A stretch of DNA of 64,000 nt, taken from NCBI RefSeq assembly GCF_000418555.1, contig NZ_ATKM01000011.1:248001-312000 (forward strand), in the 5' to 3' direction. Source of the DNA: Pseudomonas sp. P818. Its GTDB lineage: Bacteria; Pseudomonadota; Gammaproteobacteria; Pseudomonadales; Pseudomonadaceae. Of this stretch, positions 25,750-34,777 are shown piece by piece. The notes beneath the pieces were generated by a model, which was not told the DNA's origin, searched no databases, and saw only the letters and a program-made list of their open reading frames with translations. Both the position numbers and the translations under genes were made by a program. The first letter of the stretch is position 1; each line of letters begins with the position of its first letter.

Positions 25750-26100
25750 ATGAGATTTGCGCGCCTGTTGCTCGGCGGCCTCGTTCTTCTGGCCGCGGGC
25801 GGCTGCCAAAGCCTGCGTGAGCAGATGCTGGCAGCCAACTATCCACCAACCTTCGTCGATGGTTTCGAAGCCGGCTGCAGCAGTGGCCGCTCGGCGGTGG
25901 GGCCACTCGGCCAGTTCTCCAAGGACGTGCCGCGTTACCTGCACGAGTCCCTGTATGCCCAGGGCTGGGACGATGGCTTTAGGCAGTGTGAGTCTGCGCA
26001 GCGAGGGGAAGAGAATCGAGAAACCGATAAACAGGCCTGGCGCGACCGGCAATGGCGTCATCATGTTGAGCAGGCTATGGCGAAGGCGTTGTTCCGCTAG
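25750..26100 (+). CDS. Small lipoprotein of the LtaS-like operon
   Basis: The 116-residue protein has a lipoprotein signal (LLAAGGC) followed by a short domain with three further cysteines (GCSSGR, RQCESA) and a repeated-looking FVDGFEAGCSSG/GWDDGFRQCE pattern, then a charged C-terminal helix. The function is unknown. It starts four bases after the phosphatase stop and is the last gene of the operon; the long gap that follows starts with a small hairpin. Confidence 0.8.
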   Translation: MRFARLLLGGLVLLAAGGCQSLREQMLAANYPPTFVDGFEAGCSSGRSAVGPLGQFSKDVPRYLHESLYAQGWDDGFRQCESAQRGEENRETDKQAWRDRQWRHHVEQAMAKALFR

Positions 26101-26885
26101 CTGAAGCGAGCGGTCGATGTCAGCCGCCGCGTGCAATTGAGCGAATGGAATGCTCGATGAGCATTTATCGGCGTTGACAGGACTGGTCGACCATTGCCAG
26201 TCCTCTGCGATTAGGCAGCTCGATTAACTGCTCGCTTCGTACTTCTGCCAAACGGCATGAACCACTCGAACATACGTACATCTTCGATAGCTGGCCTGAC
26301 GCCCCGAGCCGCTGATATGCGGCTGGCGTGTGTGGCCGTTATATACCTGCTCTGGATATTTCATCAGCACGTATTTCAGATGCGCTCCAATTTCAAAGTC
26401 AGCCTATAACTCTAGTTTCGGTTTTGCCGGAAATCTAATTTCTCTGCATTTTAATCTTATTGCCCTTGGTCGAAAGTGGCGCATGCCTGAGGGCTAAGGA
26501 TGTAGTGCTTACTATTTGCTTTTTAATTGTCCGTGCCTGATGCGAATAAGAGCGTTTCTTCCACGAGTGATGTGTGGCGCTGGATTAGCGAGCAGTTTGT
26601 TTGAAAGACCTCCAGTGCTAATACACATGAGAGTGCGGTGGGCTTGGGCTGAGTATTGTCTGAGGTCGTATGACCGCTTGAAGTGAGGTGAAAGTTTTTC
26701 TTAATGTGTTTTTGAATGGCGTCAATTGCGTTTTCTTCTAAGGTCCTGAATGTCTTTCGTCTAATTGTTGGAGGTGTGGTGTTTAAAAGATTGTGCTTGT
26801 GCAAGGTGAGAAGAGACATGCGCAGTCTCCCGGCGTTGGTATGAACCAACTGCATCTCATTAACTGTGCGCGCGAGGAGTAGAGG
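26101..26885. other. 785-bp AT-rich gap without a convincing gene
   Basis: This is the only long non-coding stretch in the window. Much of it, especially 26380-26820, is visibly AT-richer than the rest. It holds inverted repeats: AATGCTC/GAGCATT (26149-26165, possible weak terminator of the upstream operon), AGGACTGG/CCAGTCCT (26179-26204), AGCCGC/GCGGCT (about 26308-26325) and GTTGGT/ACCAAC (26835-26850). A 110-codon frame on the minus strand lacks a ribosome-binding site. It could be regulatory RNA, decayed foreign DNA, or a long 5' region of the chemoreceptor gene. Confidence 0.6.
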
Positions 26886-28514
26886 ATGTCACTTCGTAAT
26901 CTTTCCATTGCACTGCGAGCTGGGCTTGCTTTCGGCTTGATCCTGATCCTGGTGGTAATACTCGGTGTGGTAAGTCTGGTTCAACTTTCCGGTATGAGGA
27001 GCTCAGCGGAGCAGATCGAGACGAACTGGGTGCCAAGCATCGTCGCCCTTGATGATATTTCCAAATCCATCCTTCGCCTGCGAGCCCTGACACTGAGGGT
27101 ACTGGTGGACCGCAGCCCCGAAACGACTCGGCAAACCCTCGAGCGGGCGAAGGGGCTACTGGATCAGATAGTCGAGGCTGAAAAGGCTTACGAGAAACTT
27201 ATATCCAGCCGCGAGGAAAGGGCTCTGTTTGATGATCTCTATGCGGCGCAGGCGCGCTATCTGGCAGAACGCGAAGAGGTGTTGAAGTTCGCCCAAAGCG
27301 GGGATTACGAAGGCGCCGTGGCACGTTTCGGCACGGGCACGCTGAATCAGACAGCAGATGCTGTTGCCAAGCTGTTGAATGATCTGGCGAAGTTGAACGA
27401 GGAAGGTGTCGAGTCTGCGGCGCATGAGGCGGCGGATATCTATGCGGGTTCCCTGAGTACGGTGATCGCTCTATTGGTGTTGGTAGCTGTCTTGACCATC
27501 GCCCTGGCGTTGCTGATCACGCGCAGTATCGTTACCCCCCTGGGCGAAGCGGTACGGGTTGCCGAGGTCGTCGCGGCGGGTGATCTGACTCAGAACATCA
27601 GCGTCGTTGGGCGCGACGAACCAGCACGCCTTCTAACCGCGCTGAAATCCATGCAGCAAAGCCTGCGCACCACCATTCAGAGCATTGCAGACTCGTCCAA
27701 CCAGCTGGCCTCTGCTTCCGAGGAGCTGCATGCGGTGACCGAGGACTCGACCCGTGGCCTGCATCAGCAGAACACCGAGATCGAGCAGGCGGCCACGGCG
27801 GTCAACGAGATGACGGCGGCGGTGGAGGAGGTGGCGCGTAATGCCGTGAGCACCTCCGAGGCCTCGCGTGAATCCAATACCACTGCGCAGCACGGGCGCG
27901 AGCAGGTGCGCCAGACCGTGGACTCCATCGGTCAGCTGGCGGCTGACGTCACCAGTACCTCGCAGGAGGTCGAGCAGCTGGCGCAGCGTGTGCACGAGAT
28001 CAGCAAGGTGCTCGATGTGATCCGTTCCATCGCCGAGCAGACCAACCTGCTGGCGCTCAATGCCGCCATCGAGGCAGCGCGTGCCGGTGATGCCGGGCGT
28101 GGTTTCGCCGTGGTGGCCGACGAGGTGCGGGCACTGGCCCATCGCACCCAGCAGTCGACTCAGGAGATCGAGCAGATGATTGGCGGCATCCAGACTGGTA
28201 CGGATCGCGCGGTGAATGCCATGCAGAGCAGCAATGGCCGCGCCCGTTCGACGCTGGAGGTGGCGCAGGCCGCTGGCGTGGCGCTGGAGCAGATCACCCA
28301 GGCGATTTCCTCGATCAACGAGCGCAATCTGGTGATTGCCAGCGCCTCGGAAGAGCAGGCTCAGGTGGCGAGGGAAGTGGACCGCAATCTGGTCAATATC
28401 CGCGATCTGTCGCTGCAGACCTCCGCTGGCGCCAATCAGACCAGCGCGGCGAGCCAGGAACTGTCGCGTCTGGCCGTCGACCTCAACAACCTGGTGGCAC
28501 GCTTCAAGGTCTGA
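26886..28514 (+). CDS. Methyl-accepting chemotaxis protein
   Basis: 542 residues: TM1 (about 10-32), a periplasmic four-helix-bundle sensor (33-187), TM2 (about 188-210), HAMP, and a cytoplasmic signalling domain with the hairpin tip [24 protein letters not shown] lies upstream of the ATG. The periplasmic domain is of the 4HB type, whose ligand cannot be read from sequence. It lies upstream of and convergent with fabB, as in P. aeruginosa (PA1608 position). No C-terminal CheR-binding pentapeptide is visible. Confidence 0.95.
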   Translation: MSLRNLSIALRAGLAFGLILILVVILGVVSLVQLSGMRSSAEQIETNWVPSIVALDDISKSILRLRALTLRVLVDRSPETTRQTLERAKGLLDQIVEAEKAYEKLISSREERALFDDLYAAQARYLAEREEVLKFAQSGDYEGAVARFGTGTLNQTADAVAKLLNDLAKLNEEGVESAAHEAADIYAGSLSTVIALLVLVAVLTIALALLITRSIVTPLGEAVRVAEVVAAGDLTQNISVVGRDEPARLLTALKSMQQSLRTTIQSIADSSNQLASASEELHAVTEDSTRGLHQQNTEIEQAATAVNEMTAAVEEVARNAVSTSEASRESNTTAQHGREQVRQTVDSIGQLAADVTSTSQEVEQLAQRVHEISKVLDVIRSIAEQTNLLALNAAIEAARAGDAGRGFAVVADEVRALAHRTQQSTQEIEQMIGGIQTGTDRAVNAMQSSNGRARSTLEVAQAAGVALEQITQAISSINERNLVIASASEEQAQVAREVDRNLVNIRDLSLQTSAGANQTSAASQELSRLAVDLNNLVARFKV

Positions 28515-28528
28515 AGCAGGCCGCAAAC

Positions 28529-28556
28529 GAAAACGGCGCCCGAGGGCGCCGTTTTC
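28529..28556. terminator. Bidirectional terminator between the chemoreceptor and fabB
   Basis: Twelve-base-pair perfect stem (28529-28540 with 28545-28556) with a four-base loop, flanked by A- and T-runs, between convergent genes. Confidence 0.92.
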
Positions 28557-28572
28557 TTTACCGCAGCAGCGA

Positions 28573-29793
28573 TTACTTGCCGGCCCAGCGCTTGAGCACC
28601 AGGGTGGCGTTGGTGCCGCCGAAGCCGAAGCTGTTGCTCATTACGGTATCGAGCTTGGCGTTCTCGACGGTGGTGAGCTGGATCGGCATGTCGGCGACTT
28701 CCGGGTCCAGCTCGTCGATGTTGGCCGAGGCGGCGATGAAGTTGCCTTCCATCATCAGCATGCAGTAGATCGCTTCCTGCACGCCGGCTGCACCGAGGCT
28801 GTGGCCGGACAGGCTCTTGGTCGAGCTGATGGCCGGAGCCTTGTCGCCGAACACTTCACGTACACCACGGATTTCGGCGACGTCGCCGACCGGGGTGGAG
28901 GTGCCGTGGGTGTTCAGGTAGTCGATCGGAGTGTCGACAGTGGCCAGGGCCTGCTGCATGCAGCGGATGGCACCTTCGCCACTCGGCGCGACCATGTCAT
29001 AGCCGTCGCTGGTCGCACCATAGCCGACGATTTCGGCGTAGATCTTGGCGCCGCGGGCCAGGGCGTGTTCCAGCTCCTCGACCACGACCATGCCGCCACC
29101 GCCGGCGATGACGAAACCGTCACGCTTGGCGTCGTAGGCGCGCGAGGCCTTTTCCGGGGTGTCGTTGTACTGGGTGGAGAGGGCGCCCATGGCGTCGAAC
29201 AGGCAGCTCTGGCTCCAGTGTTCCTCTTCACCACCACCGGCGAAGACCACGTCCTGCTTGCCCAACTGGATCTGTTCCATGGCCTGGCCGATGCAGTGTG
29301 CGCTGGTGGCGCAGGCCGAGGAGATGGAGAAGTTGACGCCCTTGATCTTGAACGGTGTGGCCAGGCACGCCGATACGGTGCTGCCCATGGTGCGGGTCAC
29401 ACGGTATGGGCCGATGCGCTTGACGCCTTTCTCGCGCAGGGTGTCGATGGCTTCCATCTGGTTGACGGTGGAAGCACCACCGGAACCAGCGATCAGACCG
29501 GTGCGCGGGTTGGAAATCTGCTCTTCGCTGAGGCCGGAATCCTTGATCGCCTGCTCCATCGACAGGTAGGCGTAGGCCGCAGCGTCGCCCATGAAGCGAT
29601 AAAGCTTGCGGTCGATCAACTCTTCCAGGTTCAGATTGACCGAACCGGAAACGTGGCTACGCAGGCCCATTTCAGCGTAGGACGGGTTGAAACGGATGCC
29701 GGATTTGCCCGCGCGGAGGCTGTTGGCAACGGCTTCTTTGTCATTGCCCAGGCAGGAAACGATGCCCAGACCGGTAATCACGACACGACGCAT
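28573..29793 (-). CDS. fabB: 3-oxoacyl-ACP synthase I (FabB)
   Basis: The 406-residue condensing enzyme elongates cis-3-decenoyl-ACP in unsaturated fatty acid synthesis. The Cys-His-His triad is Cys161 (SSACATSAH), a His in [11 protein letters not shown] and a His in [12 protein letters not shown]. The ATG at 29793 is used; an in-frame TTG six bases earlier is less likely, since AAGGA sits best for the ATG. It lies 11 bases after fabA and forms the classic fabAB operon. Confidence 0.98.
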   Translation of the reverse strand: MRRVVITGLGIVSCLGNDKEAVANSLRAGKSGIRFNPSYAEMGLRSHVSGSVNLNLEELIDRKLYRFMGDAAAYAYLSMEQAIKDSGLSEEQISNPRTGLIAGSGGASTVNQMEAIDTLREKGVKRIGPYRVTRTMGSTVSACLATPFKIKGVNFSISSACATSAHCIGQAMEQIQLGKQDVVFAGGGEEEHWSQSCLFDAMGALSTQYNDTPEKASRAYDAKRDGFVIAGGGGMVVVEELEHALARGAKIYAEIVGYGATSDGYDMVAPSGEGAIRCMQQALATVDTPIDYLNTHGTSTPVGDVAEIRGVREVFGDKAPAISSTKSLSGHSLGAAGVQEAIYCMLMMEGNFIAASANIDELDPEVADMPIQLTTVENAKLDTVMSNSFGFGGTNATLVLKRWAGK

Positions 29794-29804
29794 GTGCAAG
29801 TCCT

Positions 29805-30320
29805 TCAGAAACTGTCGGTAGAGGTGAACAGGCCAACGCGCAGGCCTTCGGCACTGTAGATCTCGCGGCCGTCGACGGCCACGGTGCCATCGGCGATGCC
29901 GAGGATCAGCGAGCGGTTGATGGTGCGCTTGATATGAATGTTGTAGGTGACTTTCTTGGCGGTCGGCAGGACCTGACCGAAGAACTTCACCTCGCCGCTA
30001 CCCAGGGCACGACCGCGGCCCGGGTTGCCTTGCCAGCCCAGATAGAAACCGACCAGCTGCCACATGGCGTCGAGGCCCAGGCAGCCTGGCATGACCGGGT
30101 CGCCTTCGAAGTGGCAACCGAAGAACCACAGGTCCGGGTTGATGTCGAGCTCAGCGACGATTTCGCCTTTGCCGTGCTTGCCGCCGGTCTCGCTGATGTG
30201 AACGATGCGATCGATCATCAGCATGTTCGGGGCGGGCAGTTGCGCGTTCCCGGGGCCGAACAGTTCGCCGCGGCCGCAGGCGAGCAGGTCTTCCCGAGAG
30301 TAGGCGTTTTGTTTTGTCAT
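29805..30320 (-). CDS. fabA: 3-hydroxydecanoyl-ACP dehydratase/isomerase (FabA)
   Basis: The 171-residue hot-dog enzyme dehydrates 3-hydroxydecanoyl-ACP and isomerises trans-2- to cis-3-decenoyl-ACP, the branch point of unsaturated fatty acid synthesis. The catalytic pair His70 and Asp84 is in place ([21 protein letters not shown] spans both). The length equals that of the E. coli and P. aeruginosa enzymes. GAGGAG precedes the ATG. It is followed by fabB. A perfect palindrome 131 bases upstream of the start is a likely repressor site. Confidence 0.99.
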   Translation of the reverse strand: MTKQNAYSREDLLACGRGELFGPGNAQLPAPNMLMIDRIVHISETGGKHGKGEIVAELDINPDLWFFGCHFEGDPVMPGCLGLDAMWQLVGFYLGWQGNPGRGRALGSGEVKFFGQVLPTAKKVTYNIHIKRTINRSLILGIADGTVAVDGREIYSAEGLRVGLFTSTDSF

Positions 30321-30450
30321 GCGAGCTCCTCAATTGTCCCCATGCTTCTAAGGCTGGGCGAATCGTCCTGGCCGGCGCGCCTGAAATAGGGGGCGTCTGC
30401 CGGCAGCCTAGTCATAGACTATTGCGTTGTGGTGAAAGTCACAGCGCAGT

Positions 30451-30466
30451 GAGTACAGTTGTACTC
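30451..30466. promoter_or_regulatory. Perfect palindrome upstream of fabAB
   Basis: GAGTACA-GT-TGTACTC (30451-30466), seven-base arms and a two-base spacer, in the 217-base region before fabA. The shape fits a TetR-family operator such as those of FabR or DesT, which control fabA/fabB. I do not recall the exact published sites well enough to assign the regulator. Confidence 0.6.
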
Positions 30467-30537
30467 TGCTGTACTGGCATTGTCACAGACACAGCAGTTT
30501 CCCCTTGTAACGCCGGCTTGTCACCGGGGCCACTCGC

Positions 30538-32517
30538 CTATGGTCGGGCTGGCAACCAGCGCAGCAGAATGCGTTGCAGATCTGCTCGTTTGAACGGTTT
30601 TGCCAGGTAATCGTTCATTCCCGCTTGCAGGCAGGCTTCGCGATCACCCTGCAGGGCGTTGGCGGTCAGGGCGATGATGGGTACCTGTCGCCCCCGTTCG
30701 AGCTGACGGATCTGCCGCGTCGCTTCGTAGCCGTCCATCAGCGGCAGTCTGCAATCCATGAGAATCGCGGCGTAATCCCGCTGGCTGCAGCTCTGCACGG
30801 CCTGCTGGCCATCGCCTACCAGGCTGACCTGATAACCCAGGCTGCGCAGCATGGCTTCGATCACCGTCTGGTTCACCGGGTTGTCTTCGACCAGCAGTAC
30901 CGGCTGGCCGTCGCCGCTGCCCAAAGTCTGGCTGTCGCCGTTCTGTATTGGCTCGCTGTAGGGGCGAAAAGGCAGGGGGATTTCCAGGGTGAAGACCGAG
31001 CCTGCGCCCAACTGACTTTCTGCGCGCAGGGTGCCGCCCATGCGCTCGGCGAGCGTGCGCGCAATCGGCAGGCCGAGTCCGGTGCCGCCGTAGCGCCGGG
31101 AAATGGAGGTGTCAGCCTGCTGGAAGGCGTCGAACATGTGATCCAGGCGTTCAGCCTCGATGCCGATGCCGCTGTCGTGCACGGCGCAGGTGAACCACAG
31201 GACCTGGTCGTCCAGCAGCTGCCAGCGGGTCTCCACGCGGATATGGCCTTCTTCGGTGAACTTCAGCGCATTGCCGATCAGGTTGACCAGGATTTGTCGG
31301 ATGCGTGTGGGGTCACCGCGCACTTCCAGTTGCTCCAGGCCCGGCTGGGCATCCATAAGCAGCTGCAGGCCGCGCTGCTGGGCACTGTGCTGGAAGACCT
31401 GGATCGAACCCTGCAAAAGCTCCGGCAGATTGAACGGAATGGCTTCGAGCTCCAGCGCCCCGCGTTCGATGCGTGAGAAATCGAGTATGTCGTTGATGAC
31501 CTTGAGCAGGTGCTCGGTGGACTCGGTCGCCAGCGCTGCGTATTCGCTCTGCTCGTCGTTGAGGCTGGTGGTCTCCAATAATTGCAGCATGCCCAGCACG
31601 CCGTTCATGGGGGTGCGCAGCTCATGGCTCATCATGGCCAGGAAATCCGACTTGGCGCGGTTGGCCTGTTCGGATTCCTCGCGCGCCTGGATCAGTTCGG
31701 CGATCGCCTGCTGTTGTTCGCGGCCGCTTTGCTCGAGTGCGCTGGCCAGGTTGTTGATATGCCTGGCCAGGTCGGTCAGCTCGTCGTTGCCACGCTCGAC
31801 CAGGGAGGGGCGATAGTCGCCGCTCTGGATGCGCTCGAGCGCCTGACCCATGGCGCTGAGCGGTTGCGCCAGGCGCCTGGCCAGGCGGCGGGCGAGCAGG
31901 AAGGTGAGCAGCAGGGCGAACAGCGAGAGAACCCCGGCCTTGAGCAGTATTTCCTGCTGGCGGCTATTGAAGGTGTCATTGGATATGCCTACGACCACCC
32001 GGCCCAGGTAGCCGTCGCCGAGAGTTTTGCCCGGCGGCAATGGCCATTCACGGCCTGGCGGGCCCTGCAGGTGAATCGGTGCCTGAAAAACCTCCACCTG
32101 CGGGGTGCTCTGGCCTTGTTCCTTGGGTCGTTCGACGTAGACCAGTATGTTGTCGTCGCGGTCGCGCACCTCGGCAAAGCGCACATCGGGGGTGCTCAAG
32201 GTGGCGCGTAGCAGGCTTTCCAGAGTATTCAGATTGTCATTGAGCACGCCGTACTGGGAGGCTGGCGCGAGTTGGTTGGCGATCAGTTGACCGGTATGAC
32301 CTTGCTCCTGACGCAGGTCCTGCAGGCGGGTGAAGGTGAGAAAACCGGTCAGCAGTAGGGTCAAGAGCAGGGCCGGGCCGACGCTGATCAGCTGGGTGCG
32401 GGTATGAATGTTCCAGCCACGGCGCTGGCCGGTGGTTTTTGCGGGCCTGGCGGGCTGCGGCTCTGCTGACTGCTGGCGAGAGGGGCAGGGCGGGGGCAAG
32501 GGGCTGCCTGTGGGCAC
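30538..32517 (-). CDS. Hybrid sensor histidine kinase (PA1611-like)
   Basis: 659 residues: TM1 (about 42-63), a periplasmic region (65-200), TM2 (about 200-220), HAMP, and HisKA with MMSHELRTPMNGVLGML. A HATPase (NLIGNALKFTEEG, HDSGIGIE, GGTGLGLPI) and a C-terminal receiver (ILMDCRLPLMDGYEA) follow. There is no Hpt domain, so it needs a separate phosphotransfer protein such as HptB. By position beside fabA it matches PA1611 of P. aeruginosa, which is reported to interact with RetS in biofilm/virulence control. It starts with GTG behind AAGGA. Confidence 0.92.
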   Translation of the reverse strand: MPTGSPLPPPCPSRQQSAEPQPARPAKTTGQRRGWNIHTRTQLISVGPALLLTLLLTGFLTFTRLQDLRQEQGHTGQLIANQLAPASQYGVLNDNLNTLESLLRATLSTPDVRFAEVRDRDDNILVYVERPKEQGQSTPQVEVFQAPIHLQGPPGREWPLPPGKTLGDGYLGRVVVGISNDTFNSRQQEILLKAGVLSLFALLLTFLLARRLARRLAQPLSAMGQALERIQSGDYRPSLVERGNDELTDLARHINNLASALEQSGREQQQAIAELIQAREESEQANRAKSDFLAMMSHELRTPMNGVLGMLQLLETTSLNDEQSEYAALATESTEHLLKVINDILDFSRIERGALELEAIPFNLPELLQGSIQVFQHSAQQRGLQLLMDAQPGLEQLEVRGDPTRIRQILVNLIGNALKFTEEGHIRVETRWQLLDDQVLWFTCAVHDSGIGIEAERLDHMFDAFQQADTSISRRYGGTGLGLPIARTLAERMGGTLRAESQLGAGSVFTLEIPLPFRPYSEPIQNGDSQTLGSGDGQPVLLVEDNPVNQTVIEAMLRSLGYQVSLVGDGQQAVQSCSQRDYAAILMDCRLPLMDGYEATRQIRQLERGRQVPIIALTANALQGDREACLQAGMNDYLAKPFKRADLQRILLRWLPARP

Positions 32518-32673
32518 GAATCGTCCTTGGCAATTAACGTCGATCCGGCATGTTAACCGACCCGTCGCGCTTTGCCAGTCTCAGGCGCGTGCACTCTGCG
32601 CCAATTCTCGTTTGCCAGCCTCGTCGGCCGGTCGCCACTGAACTTTTGCCCTGGCCGGGTACTCTCGGCTCCG

Positions 32674-32679
32674 TATAAT
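32674..32679 (+). promoter_or_regulatory. Candidate -10 box of gpsA
   Basis: A perfect TATAAT lies 42 bases before the gpsA start codon in the divergent intergenic region. No convincing -35 element stands at 16-18 bases upstream, so the promoter is only partly supported. Confidence 0.4.
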
Positions 32680-32721
32680 GCCCGCAGACCGCCATCACGC
32701 ATGGCCTCATTCGGAAGATCT

Positions 32722-33744
32722 ATGACACAGCTCCAACCCATTGCCGTACTCGGCGGCGGCAGCTTCGGTACCGCCCTGGCCAATCTGCTGGCGGAGAACG
32801 GTCAGCGCGTCCTGCAATGGATGCGCGACCCCGAGCAGGCCGAGCAGATGCGCCAGAGCGGCGAAAACCCGCGTTATCTGAAGGGGGTCAAGTTGCACTC
32901 CGGTATCGAGCCGACCAGCGATCTTGTCGCGACACTGCAGCAGGCCGAGCTGGTGCTGGTGGCGCTGCCGTCCAGCGCACTGCGCGATGCGCTGCAGCCG
33001 GTGGCGGGGCAACTGGCGGGCAAGATGCTGATCAGCACGACCAAGGGCATCGAAGCCAAAACCTTCAAGCTGATGAGCCAGATTCTCGAAGAAATCGCCC
33101 CCGATGCGCGCATTGGCGTGCTGTCCGGGCCGAATCTGGCCAAGGAAGTGGCTGACCACGCGCTGACCGCGACGGTGATCGCCAGTGAGGACGAAGAACT
33201 CTGCCTGCGCTTGCAGCAGGCGCTGCACGGCCGAACCTTCCGCGTCTACGCCAGTGCCGACCGCTTCGGCGTCGAGCTCGGCGGTGCGTTGAAGAACGTC
33301 TACGCCATCATGTCCGGTATGGCGGCCGCGCTGGGCATGGGCGAGAACACCAAGAGCATGCTGATTACCCGCGCCCTGGCGGAGATGACCCGCTTCGCGG
33401 TCAAGCTCGGTGCCAACCCGATGACCTTTCTCGGCCTGGCCGGCGTTGGTGATCTGATCGTCACCTGTTCGTCCCCGAAGAGCCGCAACTACCAGGTCGG
33501 TTTCGCCCTGGGTGAGGGGCTCAGCCTGGACGAGGCGGTGCAGCGACTCGGCGAAGTCGCCGAGGGAGTCAACACGCTCAAGGTGCTCAAGGCGCGTGCC
33601 GAAGAGCTCGAGGTCTACATGCCGCTGGTCGCTGGCCTGCATGCCATTCTTTTCGAGGGGCGTACGCTGGCTCAGGTCATCGAACTGCTGATGCGTGGTG
33701 AGCCCAAGACCGACGTCGATTTCATCCCTACCGCAGGTTTCTGA
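32722..33744 (+). CDS. gpsA: NAD(P)H-dependent glycerol-3-phosphate dehydrogenase
   Basis: The 340-residue cytosolic enzyme reduces dihydroxyacetone phosphate to sn-glycerol 3-phosphate, the backbone of phospholipids. The dinucleotide-binding motif [12 protein letters not shown] is at the N terminus, GPNLAKEV near residue 135, and the catalytic Lys in [12 protein letters not shown]. The ATG at 32722 has GGAAGA upstream and puts the Rossmann motif at residues 8-18. It heads a run with the DUF4389 and sixA genes. Confidence 0.97.
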   Translation: MTQLQPIAVLGGGSFGTALANLLAENGQRVLQWMRDPEQAEQMRQSGENPRYLKGVKLHSGIEPTSDLVATLQQAELVLVALPSSALRDALQPVAGQLAGKMLISTTKGIEAKTFKLMSQILEEIAPDARIGVLSGPNLAKEVADHALTATVIASEDEELCLRLQQALHGRTFRVYASADRFGVELGGALKNVYAIMSGMAAALGMGENTKSMLITRALAEMTRFAVKLGANPMTFLGLAGVGDLIVTCSSPKSRNYQVGFALGEGLSLDEAVQRLGEVAEGVNTLKVLKARAEELEVYMPLVAGLHAILFEGRTLAQVIELLMRGEPKTDVDFIPTAGF

Positions 33745-33773
33745 ACGCTGCGGCCAATCAAGGAGAGTGACTC

Positions 33774-34121
33774 ATGAGCGATGAAAAGCAGGAATTGGAG
33801 CGCGAATCGATTCTGCTGCGCGTTCTGTGGATGGTGATTTTCCTCATTGTCTGGCAACTGGCCGAGCTGCTGCTCGGTGCCGTGGTGCTGCTGCAGCTGG
33901 GGTACCGCCTGTTCTACGGTGCGCCGAATGCCGGCATGCTGAGTTTTGGCGACAGCCTTAGCCAGTACCTAGCGCAGATCGGCCGTTTCGGCACCTTCAA
34001 CACCGATGAAAAACCCTGGCCGTTCGCCGACTGGCCGGCGCCACGGGCCCCGGAAGGCGAGAGCGCGCACAGTATCCCGCCGGCGCCGCATCCGGTGCGC
34101 GACGAGGAGCCCAAGCTGTGA
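33774..34121 (+). CDS. DUF4389 membrane protein
   Basis: The 115-residue protein has a single long hydrophobic region (about 16-45), then GMLSFGDSLSQYLAQIGRFGTFNTDEKPWPFADW, which is diagnostic of DUF4389 (only part of it is needed for recognition: FNTDEKPWPFADW). A proline-rich tail follows. The function is unknown. It overlaps sixA by four bases (ATGA), so the two are translated together. Confidence 0.88.
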   Translation: MSDEKQELERESILLRVLWMVIFLIVWQLAELLLGAVVLLQLGYRLFYGAPNAGMLSFGDSLSQYLAQIGRFGTFNTDEKPWPFADWPAPRAPEGESAHSIPPAPHPVRDEEPKL

Positions 34122-34576
34122 GGCTATGGCTGCTGCGCCACGGCGAGGCAGAGCCGCAGGCCGCCAGCGATGCGGCCCGCGAGCTTACCGCGCATGGTCG
34201 CAAGGAAGTGCAGCAGGCCGCCGCGCAGCTTGCCGGGCGGCCGCTGACCGCCATCGTCGCCAGCCCTTACGTGCGTGCTCAGCAGACGGCAGAGCTGGTG
34301 TGCAGCGCGCTTGGGTTCGCCGGCAGAATCAAAACCGTACCCTGGCTGACGCCGGACAGTGATCCGCGTGAAGTCCTGAAATTTCTCGATGAACGAGAGA
34401 GTGCCGAGGTGCTGCTGGTCAGCCACCAGCCACTGATCGGCGCGCTGGGCGGCTTGCTGGTGCATGGGCATCGACAGGACCCGTTGCCCATGCGTACCGC
34501 CAGCCTGGCAGAGCTGGAGGGCGACATCCCGGCGGCAGGGCTGATGGAGTTGCTGGCGCTGATTCATCCGCGTTGA
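34118..34576 (+). CDS. sixA: Phosphohistidine phosphatase SixA
   Basis: The 152-residue histidine phosphatase superfamily member has the catalytic RHG near the N terminus (LLRHGEAEPQ, His8). The second conserved Arg is in SPYVRAQQTAEL and the second catalytic His in LLVSHQPLIG. SixA removes phosphate from phosphohistidine (Hpt domains or PTS-type carriers). Its start overlaps the DUF4389 gene. Confidence 0.93.
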   Translation: MRLWLLRHGEAEPQAASDAARELTAHGRKEVQQAAAQLAGRPLTAIVASPYVRAQQTAELVCSALGFAGRIKTVPWLTPDSDPREVLKFLDERESAEVLLVSHQPLIGALGGLLVHGHRQDPLPMRTASLAELEGDIPAAGLMELLALIHPR

Positions 34577-34645
34577 GGCGGCCACAGGCTGCAAGCTGAA
34601 GGCAGGAGCGCAAAGTTTGACGCTTGCACCAGAGCTTCATACTGG

Positions 34646-34673
34646 GAAGCCTGAAGCCTGAAGCCTGAAGCCT
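34646..34673. repeat. Four tandem copies of a 7-bp repeat
   Basis: GAAGCCT occurs four times without interruption (34646-34673), in the 200-base gap between sixA and the acyl-CoA ligase promoter. The surrounding bases are variations on the same CTGAAGC/CTGCAAGC theme. Confidence 0.95.
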
Positions 34674-34694
34674 GAACCAGAAACATTTCTTAAC

Positions 34695-34746
34695 TTGCAC
34701 CTCTTTTGTCTGCGTGGAATAGTCAACCAAGCAAGTGCTTGGTTGA
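34695..34746 (+). promoter_or_regulatory. Promoter and 24-bp operator of the acyl-CoA ligase gene
   Basis: A -35 element TTGCAC (34695-34700), a 17-base spacer and -10 AATAGT (34718-34723) are followed directly by a perfect palindrome: TCAACCAAGCA (34723-34733), AG, TGCTTGGTTGA (34736-34746). The operator covers the start site of transcription, so binding would repress. The form suits a TetR-family regulator that responds to acyl-CoA. Confidence 0.75.
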
Positions 34747-34777
34747 TTCCTACAAAAACAACAAAGGAGGAAGCCCT

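Noticed and set aside
26523..26855. 110-codon open frame on the minus strand in the AT-rich gap
   Set aside because: No ribosome-binding site before the ATG, composition unlike neighbouring genes, no recognisable domain or signal peptide. It could be chance in AT-rich DNA.
32645..32651. TTGCCC as -35 element for the gpsA -10 box
   Set aside because: It is 22 bases from TATAAT, too far for a sigma-70 promoter.
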